Below, one piece after another: positions 23,013-34,294 of a DNA stretch of 64,000 nt. Every line of letters starts with the position of its first letter. Positions within the stretch are counted from its first letter, which is position 1. This stretch comes from Proteles cristata cristata (lineage: Eukaryota; Chordata; Mammalia; Carnivora; Hyaenidae). Where the stretch lies: the NCBI GenBank assembly GCA_017311185.1, contig JAESUZ010003530.1, forward strand, positions 744,001-808,000, read 5' to 3'. Both the position numbers and the translations under genes were made by a program. Below the pieces are notes generated by a model. It made no database searches. It had not been told where the DNA came from and saw nothing but the letters and a program-made list of their open reading frames with translations.

Positions 23013-23394
23013 TGTGGGCCTTTCAGACCCGCCTTTATACCTCCCTTCTTCCAGGGTGGTATCTCTGACGACTGTCCTCAGGCTCGAATCAGTCAAGTCC
23101 CCCCTTCTGCTGCCCCCAGTCCTGGGCCTCCCTCTCGGGGCATGCGGGATTACACTTGGCATGACTGTTAACGGCACAGCCACCACCACCACCAGGACGA
23201 CGGGTGGTTTTTGGGTGCTGTGTGCCAAGTACTGTTCTAAGTTCTTGCTGTGTAAGAACACAGTGCTGTGGGGCGGAGGACGGAAGGAACCGGGCCCTCG
23301 CCCCTGACCCCGGCAGAGTGAGAAATAAGGAGTTAGTACTTCGATCCCATTTTCCACCCTCATCCGTGCTTGGATTCCACTCCTTGTGGAATCC

Positions 23395-23465
23395 TTGTTT
23401 GCTGCATGACCTTGGACAGGCTGTCCTCAGCCTCAGTTTCTGCATCTATAAAATGGTCTGTGATG
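23395..23465 (+). mobile_element. MIR fragment, plus
   Basis: 'catgaccttggacaggctg' and 'gtttctgcatctataaaatg'. Confidence 0.65.
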
Positions 23466-23996
23466 AGAAGGAAATGCACGCCTGGAATTGCTGGTCTTGC
23501 ACACGGACCTTGCTCCTGGTCGGGCGGAGCCAACCCCCCCCATCCTGAGACCACCATCCTCCTCCCATGGATGCTGGGGCTGGATTTCCCTCAGTTATGC
23601 GTCTCCAACCACCTTGAAATACACTTGTGAAAATACCAGAAGTACTGAGAAGGCAGGCCCGCTTCTGTAAAGGAGCGCAAACTCGACCAGCCCCCATGTT
23701 CTTGGCCATAGTCCGTGCCAGGTGCTTCTCGGCAAACCGCCGCTGGCAGAAGCCGGACCCTCCCAGCTCCCCCACACCCCCAACCCCCGATGTTGCTCCA
23801 GGGAGCTGCTGGCACAGGGAGAGGCCTTTCGCTTTCTTCAGAGGAGCTGGCCCAGCCCCGGAGCTGGTGGTGCGGAGAAGGGCACGCACCCACCTTCCTG
23901 GGCAGCCCCACTGCTACATACTTGGCACCCGCGCCTTCACCAGGAGCATCTCATCGGAAAGCTCACGTCACCTCCAAGCTGGCTTTTCGAAGAAAC
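23466..23996. other. unique GC-rich intronic sequence
   Basis: Nothing recognised besides a C-rich patch at 23755-23790. Confidence 0.4.
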
Positions 23997-24054
23997 CCTT
24001 CCCCACAAACCACCTCCTCCTGACTCCTTCCCCACAAACCACCTCCTCCTGACT
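23997..24054. repeat. perfect tandem duplication, 2 x 29 bp
   Basis: The 29-base unit starting CCTTCCCCACAAACC and ending CTCCTGACT occurs twice in direct succession (23997-24025, 24026-24054) with no mismatch. Confidence 0.95.
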
Positions 24055-24094
24055 CCAAGTCTCAAATGCCGAGCTCCCCCCTCCTCAGAACCAG

Positions 24095-24290
24095 TGTAGA
24101 AGTCTTGCTGGGTTTGAATCCCTGCTCTGCCACTTGGCTGTGTGACCTTGGGCAAGTTACTCTCCCTCTCTGTGCCTCAGTGTCCTCATCTGTAAGGCAG
24201 CAACAGCAGCAGTGCAGGACTCAGAATATGTAAAGCACTCGGGAGAATGCCTGAATATCTCATGTTAGAGTGTCAGCCATTGTTACCATT
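24095..24290 (+). mobile_element. MIR, plus, well preserved
   Basis: 'ggtttgaatccctgctctgc', 'gtgaccttgggcaagttact' and 'tcctcatctgtaaggcagc' follow the consensus closely. Confidence 0.88.
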
Positions 24291-24599
24291 ATGCAACCCT
24301 GGCTCAGGGGGTCAGTCCTGCTCGGTGGGCGGGCTCAGGGTGCAGGTATGGGCATGAGGAAGCTCACTGGGCTTGAAAGTGTCCCCACGACCAGGGAAGG
24401 CCCCTTCTTGACATCCACAGCCCCAGTGTTACTTCCTCCCACAAAGTTCTCATAAACTTTCCCCTTCCTCCTTCTATCCCATGGGGAAATCTTGGGTTTG
24501 GAAATCTTACATCGAGCAAAAACCAATGTCTGACCTCACAGCCTCTACACGGGGTGCAGGATGCTTCTCACCAACACCGTCTTCTAGTTAAAGAGCCCA

Positions 24600-24860
24600 G
24601 TGGCAGCACAGCATTGGCGAAGGGCACACTTTCTGGAGCAGAGGGGCACAGGTTGGCTGGGGGTCCCCGCTGTGTGACTTTGGATAAGTTCTTACCTGGT
24701 CTGGGCCTCGGTTCACTCACCCCTAACAGGACTGGTAACACCTACCACACACGTGTGCACAGTGAGGATGAAACCAGATGGCCCATGTCAAGTTCAAAGC
24801 ACAAGGCTGATGCCCTCTTTGTGGGTTATGTGTCCAGAAACAAGTGCTTAACAAATGACT
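24600..24860 (+). mobile_element. MIR, plus
   Basis: 'gctgtgtgactttggataag' and 'tgggcctcggttcactcac' in MIR order, ending near 'caaagcacaaggctgatgc'. Confidence 0.65.
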
Positions 24861-26040
24861 TAATAGATGTTCGGTTCTAGAGCGAAAGAAAGATTCTAAT
24901 TCCTTTCGTCACTGCAAAAGGAATCACCATGTGTTTTGCCATCTGGTCTCCTTAGTGATTGGCAAGCTGGGAAGGAGGGTCCCAGAAAGACCTGGAGGCT
25001 GGGGGCATCGATGGATGATGTCAATGGCCCGGATTCAGCACATGCCCCAGTGATGCCAGTGGGAGGGGGATTTACCTGGCCGAGCTCAGGCTTTGATCCG
25101 GCCACCGTGACAGGAGGGACATGGGGACCGCGTGATGTCAGCCGCTAACTATGCAAAGCTGTTTTCTCATCTAAGTCATGTGGGTGACGGTAGGCCAGCC
25201 CATCCCCCTCCCTGGAGTCTCGCCAGTCGCCGACCCCTCGGAGGCGGGGATGGAGAAGGGGTAAGAGAACGGGGAAGGCTCAGAGATTGGGCAAGAAGTT
25301 TGATTTCTTGTGTGAAAGATGGATTTTTGGAAAGTTAAGTGAAAGACCAATGATCTGGTTTTCAGGCCACCTACGCGTGCCCCTGGGGGTTAAAATAGCC
25401 ATTAAAATGTGCCATAGTCTGGATTTCCTGCCAAGATCTAATCACGTGCTGGGGAAGTTCTCAGGGTTACCACCGCTTTCTGTCTTTCCATAGTGGGCAT
25501 GCGTGTGGAAAGCCTTGCTGGCTTCTAGCACATGGGCCAACGCAGGGCAAGCTACTGGCACAGCCTGGTGCACCTCACTGGGACTCACAGACCCCCAGGA
25601 GGCCACCCAGGGCATGGACCTAACCCATGACTTCTGGCCACCAGCAGTGCCCTTCTCTCCTCTGGAGGAGCAGAGCAGAGAGGCAGGACCAGTTTCTGCC
25701 CTAGGCTGGGGCCTGGGGGGCATGCTGAGGCAGACCCGCTGTCCCCAAAATGCCAACAGAAGCCGGAGTCATTGTCGGGCCATAAGACCACGGGAGAGGC
25801 TCCGCACCTGTCTCCACAGCTGTTTCTGTCATGTCTCAGCCCAGCGCCAGGCACTCAAAACTACCTGGTGAATGAACACCCCCCGGGGAAGGCTACGGTT
25901 TCATTCAAAACCATGTTTTGGAATCATTACACACGGACTCATCGTCCTGGGGAAGAGAACGAACATTTTGGAAACCTTGACTTGGAGTGGGGGAAACCTG
26001 ATGTGTTATTTCCGGAATCCCCTTAACCCTGATTGGTGGA
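24861..26040. other. unique intronic sequence, nothing recognised
   Basis: No recognised repeat, gene or RNA. The segment near 25840-25870 ('cgccaggcactcaaaactac') may be a short L2 tail. Confidence 0.4.
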
Positions 26041-26044
26041 TAGG

Positions 26045-26110
26045 CTCATCTCTGATTATAGATGGGAACACGGAGACTCAGAGAGGTGGGCAGTGGCTTA
26101 CACGCAGCTT
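26045..26110 (-). mobile_element. MIR fragment, minus
   Basis: 'agatgggaacacggagactc' followed by 'agagaggtgggcagtggct'. Confidence 0.5.
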
Positions 26111-26137
26111 GCTTGTGCTTCTGTTTTAAAATGAGCC

Positions 26138-26322
26138 TCCAGGTGCCCCGGGACCAGTCAGTTAAGTGGGGAAGTGTCTGACTCTTGACTTCAGATCAGG
26201 TCACGACTGAGCCCCGCATTGGACTCTGTGCTGACAGTGCAGAGCCTGCTTAGGATTCTCGCTTTCCTTATCTGCACCTCCCCTATTCATGCTCTCTCTC
26301 TCTCTCTCTCTCAAAACAAAAG
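26138..26322 (+). mobile_element. CanSINE, plus, diverged
   Basis: 'ccaggtgccccgggaccag' is a mutated head. 'ttggactctgtgctgacagt' and a (CT)n run then 'caaaacaaaa' follow. Part of the body is deleted. Confidence 0.85.
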
Positions 26323-26329
26323 GTCTCAG

Positions 26330-27260
26330 AGTCATAGCCTAAAAGCTCATTTACAGGACAGAAGGTACTAGATTCTCCTCTTCCATATGCTGCCCCAATA
26401 AAACCAGGAGAAGCCTCCTTTCAGATCTGTTTTCTGTATACTTCTAACCTGAGCAGGACTTCCTCTCCGAGGTCTGAGTGTAGTTGAGAGCTACGTACCC
26501 GCAGAGGCCAGAAAATAATTCAATCTCTGGAGTGCTCATTTGGGCTCCGGTTTGCTAGGGGACTGACCTTCCTGTTTTGTTTGCTGGACTGCACTTGTTT
26601 TCCTGAGTGGGGGTCAGCCGGGTCTAGGTGACGGAGACACCCACCCTCTGCTCCTCGAAAGCCCGTGTGAACAGTGAACCAGCCCTCCGAGGAAGGTTCC
26701 GGGTCATCTGTGTTGTTTGGCCAATGTCAAGGCACATGCAGCAACGGGATGAAAAGGGTCAGGCGGCAAAGACTGGGCGCAGGAGGGCAGCTCGCAAGTG
26801 GAGATCAGGGGCCGCGTGGGGAAGGACACGGCAGAGGTGCTGGAAGGCAGTGCAGATAAGACACTCACCCCTGCACTGGCACGGACACTGGGGAGTTGCA
26901 GAGGCACCCCCGAGTGTCACCTGCAACCCCAGGAGCCGGGAGGGCCCTTGTGGGGAACAAGTGCACCTTCCATCCCCTCCAGGGCAGCCTCGAAGTCAAG
27001 TGCTGGCCTCCCGCTAGAGACAGGCTGACCTGTCCCCGTTCCCTTACAAAGCAGCACATGCGATGCTCTTCTCACCACTCTGCCCTCCACCTGGAAGCCA
27101 CCCCCCCAGCTCCACCCCTACTGCCCCTCTTATTTCAAGCCCTAACCAAGTGTGTCCTCCTCTGAGCCAGTCAATGAGGCGCCCATTCCATGCCACCTGT
27201 GTCCTGGACACACCGCTAGAATCACACTGGGTCACAGGAAGCTGCTTCACACCCGTTCGG
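26330..27260. other. unique intronic sequence, nothing recognised
   Basis: No repeat or gene is recognised. Confidence 0.4.
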
Positions 27261-27261
27261 G

Positions 27262-27345
27262 CCCCAGACCCCGAGCTCCTTGTGCTTCTAGACTTCTCTG
27301 TACTTAGCATGGGAGGCATTCGCTAAATGGTTGCTGGGTGAAAAG
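27262..27345 (+). mobile_element. L2 3' end, plus
   Basis: 'acttctctgtacttagcatg' followed by 'gaggcattcgctaaatggtt' is like the L2 terminus. Confidence 0.5.
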
Positions 27346-27349
27346 CTGT

Positions 27350-27620
27350 TACCTGCTGATAACAATTATTTGCCCTGCTGTGGGCAAGCCCTGTAGCAAG
27401 GCTTCTGTGCGGATGACCTCAGAGAAACGCCGAGGTCAGCCCTCCATGGCGGGTACCATTCTTCCTCCCATTCGAGGGAGACGCGAGGCCGTGTGGCCAG
27501 AGAGGTTATGTAACTGGTCTCAGTCACACAGTGACCGAGTGGCAGAGACAGGACTCTAACCCGAGCAGGCGCAAGTGGCTCCTGAGCGTGCCAGCCACTG
27601 TGCGATGCTGCCTCTCTAGC
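27350..27620 (-). mobile_element. MIR, minus, diverged
   Basis: 'gttatgtaactggtctcagt' and 'cacacagtgaccgagtggca' keep the reverse MIR order. Confidence 0.55.
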
Positions 27621-27624
27621 AATG

Positions 27625-28195
27625 AGCAAATCAAGTGCAGGGGGAATGGAGGTGGGGGGGTGGGGGGTGCTGTGGGGATCGGCCTACTCGGAACTGGGTG
27701 GAAGCGAAGTAAAAAGCCCAAGAGGCAGGCCCTGCTGCCGCCAATGTTTTTGGGGTGGCTTTGCCCCAAAAATCTGACACCACCAGGCTCAACAGGTTAG
27801 GGGACCAGGCCTCCAGCTTGTTCAACCGTCTAGCGCTACTTAGAGCCCGGGGCTGGTTGTGGGGACAGGTGGTGATCAGGGAACCAAGAGTGCGAAATCA
27901 CTGACCCAGGCTGCCTGACACACAGCGCCGGATGGAGGCCAGAAGGGCTGCTTTCCCTCCCGGTCTAAGCCCCTGTCCCCCAGGCACCACCCCAGCCAGA
28001 CACCCCAGGGCTCCCCTGCCCTTCCTCATTCTAAGTCCAGCCTGCCCTTCATAGATCTGCCTCCCTGGGGGCATCCAGCTCACTTTGAACTTGCGAGCAC
28101 ACGGGTCACTGGCCAACAGAACCACTCACTCGTATGGTTCGGCACATCCATTTCTCACGTTCCTGCCACAATGCTGTTTGCTCTAAATCCCCGGA
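27625..28195. other. unique intronic sequence with a G-rich run
   Basis: A G-rich run lies at 27651-27667. Otherwise nothing is recognised. Confidence 0.4.
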
Positions 28196-28350
28196 TCTCA
28201 AACTTTAATTATCACAGGAATCCACAGGGCAGGTAAAGGGTGTGTACCTGCTTGTTAAAATGCAGAGAAATCCAATCTGTGCCACGGCAAGGAAATCTGC
28301 ATTCTTAACCACTCACCCAGGGGACTCGCCTGGGAAGAAACAGTTTAAAA
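28190..28350 (+). mobile_element. MER5-type DNA transposon fragment
   Basis: 'atctcaaactttaattatca', 'gcttgttaaaatgcagagaa' and 'aaatctgcattcttaacc' follow MER5 order. Confidence 0.6.
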
Positions 28351-28379
28351 CCTCACTGGTGAATTAGTGGATGAAAATA

Positions 28380-29002
28380 ACCCTTTACATGTATATAGTT
28401 TCTCATAATTTGCTGGGCTCCTTACTCTTTCTCACTGGACTATCACAGCAAGTGATAAAACGGTCTGGACAGGAGGCTTGGGTACCACTGCCCAGATGAG
28501 AAAAGGTGAAGTTCAAAGAGCCGCTGGTCAGGGTGATAGAGCAAGTCAGACAGGAGGCAAGATCAGACTGCCCGGCTCTGTCAGTCCAGCCACGGGTCTG
28601 TTTGTCAGCATATCTAAGCCTCTCTGTCTCTCCTTCCCTTTTCTTTTTCTTGCTATTATTTCTCAAAATAATTCTAGATACTAAAAGTAATAACTAGGGA
28701 TATACAGTAAGAGGAACATAAAAATTGTCCAAAGTCCCATTTACCAGAGATAATTATTAATGTTTTGGTGTATTTTTCCAGCTTTGTTCTTATGTCTTAA
28801 TTGCTATTATACTGTTTCGTAACCCACATTTTCCAACAATGAACCAGATACAAGGACAGTACTGCTTTAGTTGGTACTTGAAAGGAGAGAAAGACACGGG
28901 CTGTCTACCTTGTCCCTTCCTGTCCACTGCCACCCTCGGTGGACACTGCCCTTCGTGCTCTCTCCCCTCCTCTAGCAATTATTTTTTAAAGATTAAAAAA
29001 CT
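28380..29002. other. intronic sequence, partly old repeat
   Basis: A possible reverse MIR lies at 28395-28560. AT-rich text at 28640-28830 may be an eroded LINE or DNA element. Nothing is firm. Confidence 0.35.
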
Positions 29003-29214
29003 GTTTTCAATGTTTATTTTTGAGAGAGAGAGAGAGAGACACAAAGCATGAAGGGGGGAGGGGCAGAGAGAGAGGGAGACACAGAATCTGAAGCAGGCTC
29101 CAGGCTCCGAGCTGTCAGCACAGAGCCCAACTCAGGGGCTTGAACCCACGAGCTGCAAGATCATGACCTGAGCTGAAGTCGGACGCTTAACTGACTGAGC
29201 CACCGAGGCGCCCC
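29003..29214 (-). mobile_element. CanSINE, minus
   Basis: 'caatgtttatttttgagaga', 'ctccaggctccgagctgtca' and the head end 'gagccaccgaggcgcccc'. A complete copy; target duplications are not clear. Confidence 0.93.
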
Positions 29215-29900
29215 TCTGGTACAGATGTCCAAGCTGCTGAGGACAGGACTTAGGAAACTAGAGGGGTCTCCACTGGTTTCTTGAACAACCCAGGGGGTAA
29301 CAGCACACTGATGCTAGTACTTTCCCCAGGGCACAGCAAAACGCAGAGCGCTCTGAAGAAGTGGGAAGTGGGGACTCAAACTCTATCATAACGTCAGACA
29401 GAGGGGTGGCTGGGGTCTGGGCTTCCTGCTCCAGCTCTACCTCCCAACTTCTTGCTTCCGAAAGGAAAGAGGACTTGCTGGTGATGCAAACCGACCTCAC
29501 CACTTTTCTTTCCTTCTTTTTAAAAAAGGAGCTCAGAGTTGAAGACAGTTTAATTGTTCCACAGATGCTTCTGAGTTGACCAGACACTGTGTGGGCTGGG
29601 GCATCTCCTAACTGTAGGTATGTCTGACTTCCTCTTTACTTTTACTCTGAAATCCAGCGTGGATCCCCAGGGCCCTGATTTACTTGTAGTCACAGCTTTG
29701 GGGAAATTTTAAGGCCAACTCTGAAGAGACTTGCAAATTAGTTCCTGCCAGACTTCTGAATAGCGACTGATTACAATCTCTAATTATTTTTAAAGGAACT
29801 ACTTACTCAATTAGAGCGACAGCCCATGAATGGGACATGAAAATCCTTTTGATGGAGAGCAGTGAGAAATCATAGCTATTATTATTTTTATTATTATTAT
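29215..29900. other. unique intronic sequence with AT-rich segment
   Basis: Positions 29730-29870 are unique and AT-rich with homeodomain-like TAATT cores. A (TTA)n run lies at about 29875-29902. Confidence 0.45.
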
Positions 29901-29969
29901 TGTTCTCTAGAATCATGTGATGTCTAGAGGCCATCAACTCGTTCAATACAAAATTTTACCCCAACACAT

Positions 29970-30230
29970 TCCAGAAGGCATGGGCTCCCTATGCCTGGAT
30001 CCACTTCTTCCCCTCTTTAACTTGCTGACTCCTATAACGTCAGGACCTTACAATGTAATGCTTCCTGGGGGGACTTTCCTGAGCCTCTATGCTCCTCCTT
30101 CACTGCATTTCTGTGATTCTGTGACCACTTGTTTGTCCTCTATGTATGTTGTGTTCACCATTCTGTCTTCAGCACCTAGAAAATTGCCTGGCACATAGGA
30201 GGTGTTCAACAAACACCTATTCAATAAGAC
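29970..30230 (+). mobile_element. L2 3' end, plus
   Basis: 'ttgtgttcaccattctgtct', 'agcacctagaaaattgcctg' and 'gcacataggaggtgttcaac' follow the L2 3' consensus closely. Confidence 0.8.
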
Positions 30231-30246
30231 CAAATAAAAGGGACTG

Positions 30247-30444
30247 AAGAGGCAGTCGATTAAGCATCAGACTCTTGATTTCGGCTCAGGGCATGATCCC
30301 AGGGTGGTGGGATCAAGCCCCGTGTTGGCTCCGCACTGAGTATGGAGCCTGCTTAGGATTCATTCATTCTCTCTCTCTCTCTCTCTCTCTCTGCCATTCT
30401 CCCCTGCTTGTGCTCTCTCTCAAAAAAGAAGAAAAAAGTTTAAA
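30247..30444 (+). mobile_element. CanSINE, plus, head shortened
   Basis: It starts 'aagaggcagtcgattaagc', so part of the head (box A side) is missing. Body, (CT)n run and A-rich tail are present. Its target duplication AAAAGGGACTG is perfect (30236-30246 and 30445-30455). Confidence 0.9.
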
Positions 30445-30455
30445 AAAAGGGACTG

Positions 30456-32225
30456 GGGAATGTAACATTTCCTTCTTGGGTTCTGAGTCTAGATTTCAAT
30501 CGAAACTTGATTATAAAAGCACACTAACTCATTCATTCATTCAACAAACATTTAGGCATCTGTAGCATGTCAGGTGGCAGTCTGGCTGGTTCAATCTCAT
30601 CACCTCCAACCCATCACCATCCAAGATACCGCCCCAGGGTGTGTGGTGCACCTGCTCCCCAGAGCCACCTACTCCCACTGGCCATTCTGTTGGGTCCATA
30701 GCCCCGCAACGTCAGGCTTGGAGGAGGGAATTTCTGTTTGCACTGGTGTAACTCCAGTCAGCTGAGCAGCTGCGCCACATCTATTGCTCTTCGAAGTGTT
30801 GAATGGAATGAGCTAGGAGCAGGGTGTGACCTTCAAGGGTCTTCAACATAAGACCCTGAGGGGTGTAACATAAGACTTGAACAATCAAGATCTTAGGAAC
30901 CCCAACAATTGGCAGGGAGTGGGGGATAGTCACCATTCGTTCTAGAAAATTCTAAAAATGTAATTTGTCATTGCCATGTCTACACCATCAACTTGGTGGG
31001 TGAGGAGGGGAGGTGTGGCCAGATAAATGCTTATCTGTTTCCTTCTAAATCCTAGAGACCTACCTGCTCATAATTACACTGGTCGTCTGAGGTAACTTGG
31101 TGGATCAGACAAAACTCCAAGTGGGCAAAATTGTCCTCCTTCATTACACTAACCATCTGACGCATCCTAGATGTGCTGCTAATATCTTCTCTGTTCTACC
31201 CACCAGGTTTGCCTGCCCCACATCCTTCTCCTTCAGGGCCCTGAGTTCGGCTAGACAGATTGTGAGATGGTTGAGACATGGCAAACCTCGCTAACGGCAC
31301 ACACTCCGTTCGGCAGTGTATTCTGCTCATACCTAAGTCCATGACTAGAACATTCTTGAGAAATTGTACTGTAATGTCCCGGCAGATTTACAGCAGCCTT
31401 GAACCCTCCCCCCCCCGCCTTCCTCCCCACAAGTCCTAGCCCATGACACCAATACACTGGGCTTGCCCTTCCTAGACAGCGCCATTCTGGAGCAGGGCTG
31501 CTGAGCTCCGTCCGTCTGGGGATGGCACGGGGCGCGTAGAGATGGGAAGGCAAATACATGCCACCCCTCTCATCTTCCACTCCCACTGGCCCAACATCAC
31601 TGGGATTCTCCGGTTTGCTTTGCGGAAATGGCCCATTTTTAGTTCGCCCCAGCAGGTACTAATCCCAGCCCTCTGGTTTACATCACAGCCTTCTAATTAC
31701 AAGCCCCTTAGGTTTCCATTTTAACCCAGCTGCCTCCCTTTCCTCTCGGAACACACTGAGGGGCAGGTCCTGCATCGGCCTCGAGCCTGGACTCAACACC
31801 CGCGGGACACGCGGTATGGTCTTTGCTGGTCACGGAGACCACCCAGAACCCAACTGCTAAACGGTCTGTCAGATAATGAAAAGGACAAAATCTCCTTTGA
31901 ACTTTGAAGCCGGACTTGAAACAAAGGATGAAACAGTCTCTGGGCACGTAGTTTGCTCAGGGTTTTAGATGAGACACCAAGGACCCCGCATGAAATCTGT
32001 AATTATCTCTCTCTGCCGCGAAGGGAGGGGGCATATTTGTTTCATTCAAGATGGCAGTCGCAGCGTGGGGAGGAAGATATTTCATGGACTGCTTCCATCG
32101 GCCTCTGGGATGGCCCCACGCAGACGGCCCCACCCGGATTCACCTGCCCAGGGATAACCCATCCGCGGAGACTTGACCTTGCTCGCCCCCAGCCACCTCC
32201 AAAGGAATCCTGGTTTGTAGAGGAT
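30456..32225. other. unique intronic sequence
   Basis: No gene or repeat recognised beyond short simple patches (ATTC at 30528-30542, C-run at 31407-31418). Confidence 0.4.
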
Positions 32226-32229
32226 GGTA

Positions 32230-32385
32230 AGAACAGGGGTACGGGGAGACCAGGGCAGGAAGTCAGGCTCTGCCACAGAATGGCTGTGTGACCCTGCATA
32301 TGTTACTTAGCTTTTCTGAGTCCTGACAGTCATTAGCCCAGCGGGGAAAAGAACCCCTGTTTCTCACACTGTGAGCATTAGCTGA
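32230..32385 (+). mobile_element. MIR, plus
   Basis: 'aatggctgtgtgaccctgca' and 'tatgttacttagcttttctg'. Confidence 0.65.
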
Positions 32386-32499
32386 GAAGACCTATGTGGG
32401 TGTCCTGCGCCGGGAGACATGAGGGAGGCACACTTTAGAATTAAAAAAATATATTAACAGCTTTGTTGAGGTATAATTTACACTTCTGATTTTGAAAGC

Positions 32500-32645
32500 C
32501 ACCTTATAACTGTCTGATCCAAGGTAGAGCTGAGGAAACAGAGACCGAGAGGGGTGCAGTGATTTGCCCAAGGTCACACAGCATATTGTAGCAAGGCTGG
32601 GAGAGAGGCCAGGGCTTTACACTGTTGTCTTCCTGTTCTGGCATT
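32500..32645 (-). mobile_element. MIR, minus
   Basis: 'agctgaggaaacagagaccg' followed by 'tttgcccaaggtcacacagc'. Confidence 0.7.
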
Positions 32646-32839
32646 ACTGCCTAACACTCGCTACGTACATGGTCATCTTTAATTCATAAAGGAACCAAAT
32701 CCACGAGAATAACTGAAGAAGAGTTACCTCTGATTGAACCCGCACTGTGCTTGGACTTTACAGGTACTACTGTTGAACGTTTTACCATTTCATGAGGAAG
32801 GTGCTATTATCATCCATATTTTAAGATGCAGAATTGAGG

Positions 32840-33041
32840 GGCGCCTGGGTGGCTCAGCCAGTTGAGCGCCTGACTTCAGCTTGGGCCATGATCTCGCGGT
32901 TTGTAAGTTTGAGCCCCATGTTGAACTCTGTGCTGACCTCTCGGAGCCCAGAGCCTGCTTTGGATTCTGTGTCTCCCTCTCTCTCCGCCCCTCCCACACT
33001 TGCGCTCTCTCAAAGATAAATAAACATTAAAAAAAAAAAAA
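32840..33041 (+). mobile_element. CanSINE, plus (first of a tandem pair)
   Basis: Head 'gcgcctgggtggctcagcc', the 'ctgacctctcggagcccaga' variant in the body, and a 15-base-plus poly(A). The target copy AAGATGCAGAATTGAGG precedes it at 32823-32839. Confidence 0.95.
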
Positions 33042-33050
33042 AAGATGCAG

Positions 33051-33271
33051 GGGCGCCTGGGTGGCTTAGTCGGTTAAGCGTCTGACTTTCACTTAGGTCA
33101 TGATCTCGCGGTTCGTGGGTTCGAGCCCTGCGTCGGGCTCTGTGCTGACTGCCAGCTCAGAGCCTGGAGACTGTTTCAGAGTCTGTGTCTCCCTTTCTCT
33201 CTGACCCTCCCCTACTCACGCTGTCTCTCTCTCTCTATCTCTCCTGGAAATAAAAAAAAAAAAAAAAAAAA
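33051..33271 (+). mobile_element. CanSINE, plus (second of a tandem pair)
   Basis: Head 'gggcgcctgggtggcttagt' and the 'ctgactgccagctcagagcc' body mark a different, young-looking subfamily. A long poly(A) follows. AAGATGCAG stands before it (33042-33050) and AAGATGCAGAACTGAGG after it (33272-33288). Confidence 0.95.
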
Positions 33272-33384
33272 AAGATGCAGAACTGAGGACCAGAGAGCTG
33301 AGTAGCTTGCCCCAGGTCACACAGGTATCTGATGAGTCTGACATCAGAACCTGCATCCCTAATGCCGACACCATGCACTACCTG

Positions 33385-33925
33385 TAGTTCTTAAGTGCAA
33401 AAACACTGGGGTACGAGACCATGATGGCCTCGCACGGACGCTTGCCAGATTTAGCAAATTCAAAACACTACCGGGATTGGAATTTCAGATAACTTCAGCA
33501 TGGGTGTGTCGCAAATATTGCATGGGACATACTTATACTAAACATTGTTCATAGTTTATCTGAAAGTCAACCTTGGGTGTCCCGTATTTATCTGTCAGCC
33601 TTACGGTAATAGGATGCGTTCCTCGAGGCAAGCCACGTTGCCTCTTCTGGTCTCTGTTTCTCTCCTGTAAAAGGACAGGACTGACCCCGGCTGAGCTCCG
33701 TAACGGAGGCCACAGGAGGGAAGGGCAGAGGGGTTTCTCTGGTGACCACTCTAAGCAAAGACCAGCCCAGGAAATCTACTGAGACTGCAAGGGTGCAGGA
33801 CAAGGCCTGAGGACAGGTCCCTGCTCCTGGCAGCTTCTCTCTGACCCTTGGGGACTAAGGCTTCCATAAGACACAAGCTCCCTGGGCAGTGATGCGAGAA
33901 GAAAACCACCCAGAGTTCGTATGCA
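33385..33925. other. unique intronic sequence, nothing recognised
   Basis: No repeat or gene recognised. Confidence 0.4.
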
Positions 33926-33926
33926 C

Positions 33927-34290
33927 ACGTGTGCGTTTAAATTGCAGCACAGTATACTTGACACAAAATCTGCCACCTTATCTGTTTTTAAGTATACAGT
34001 TGAGCACCATAAAATGTAGTCACGTTGTTGGGCACACACCACCACCATCTCTGGGAATGTGTCATCTCCCCAAACCAGAAGTCTGTCTCCTGTGAACACA
34101 CCCAGGCCCTGGCAACCCCTGGCACCCCGTCTTCTACTCCCTTTCTGAACCCGAGGGCTGCAGGTCCTTCAGATGGTGGAGCCAGACAGTACTTGTCCGT
34201 CTGCATCTGCCCTGTTGCACTTTGCAGAATGTCACCAAGGTTCAGCGTGTGTCACAGAATCTCCTTCTGTTTTAAGGCTGAATAGAGGTT
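33927..34290 (-). mobile_element. L1M 3' end, minus
   Basis: 'ttttaagtatacagttgagc', 'accaccaccatctctggga', 'gaatgtcaccaaggttcagc' and 'ttttaaggctgaatagagg' follow the reverse of an old L1 3'UTR. Confidence 0.65.
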
Positions 34291-34294
34291 ACTT

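Larger units (their letters stand above)
32745..33380 (-). mobile_element. MIR, minus, split by two SINEs
   Basis: The left part has 'catttcatgaggaaggtgct' and 'attatcatccatattttaag'. The right part has 'gagagctgagtagcttgccc' and 'caggtcacacaggtatctg'. The two CanSINEs (32840-33271) lie within it. Confidence 0.75.
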
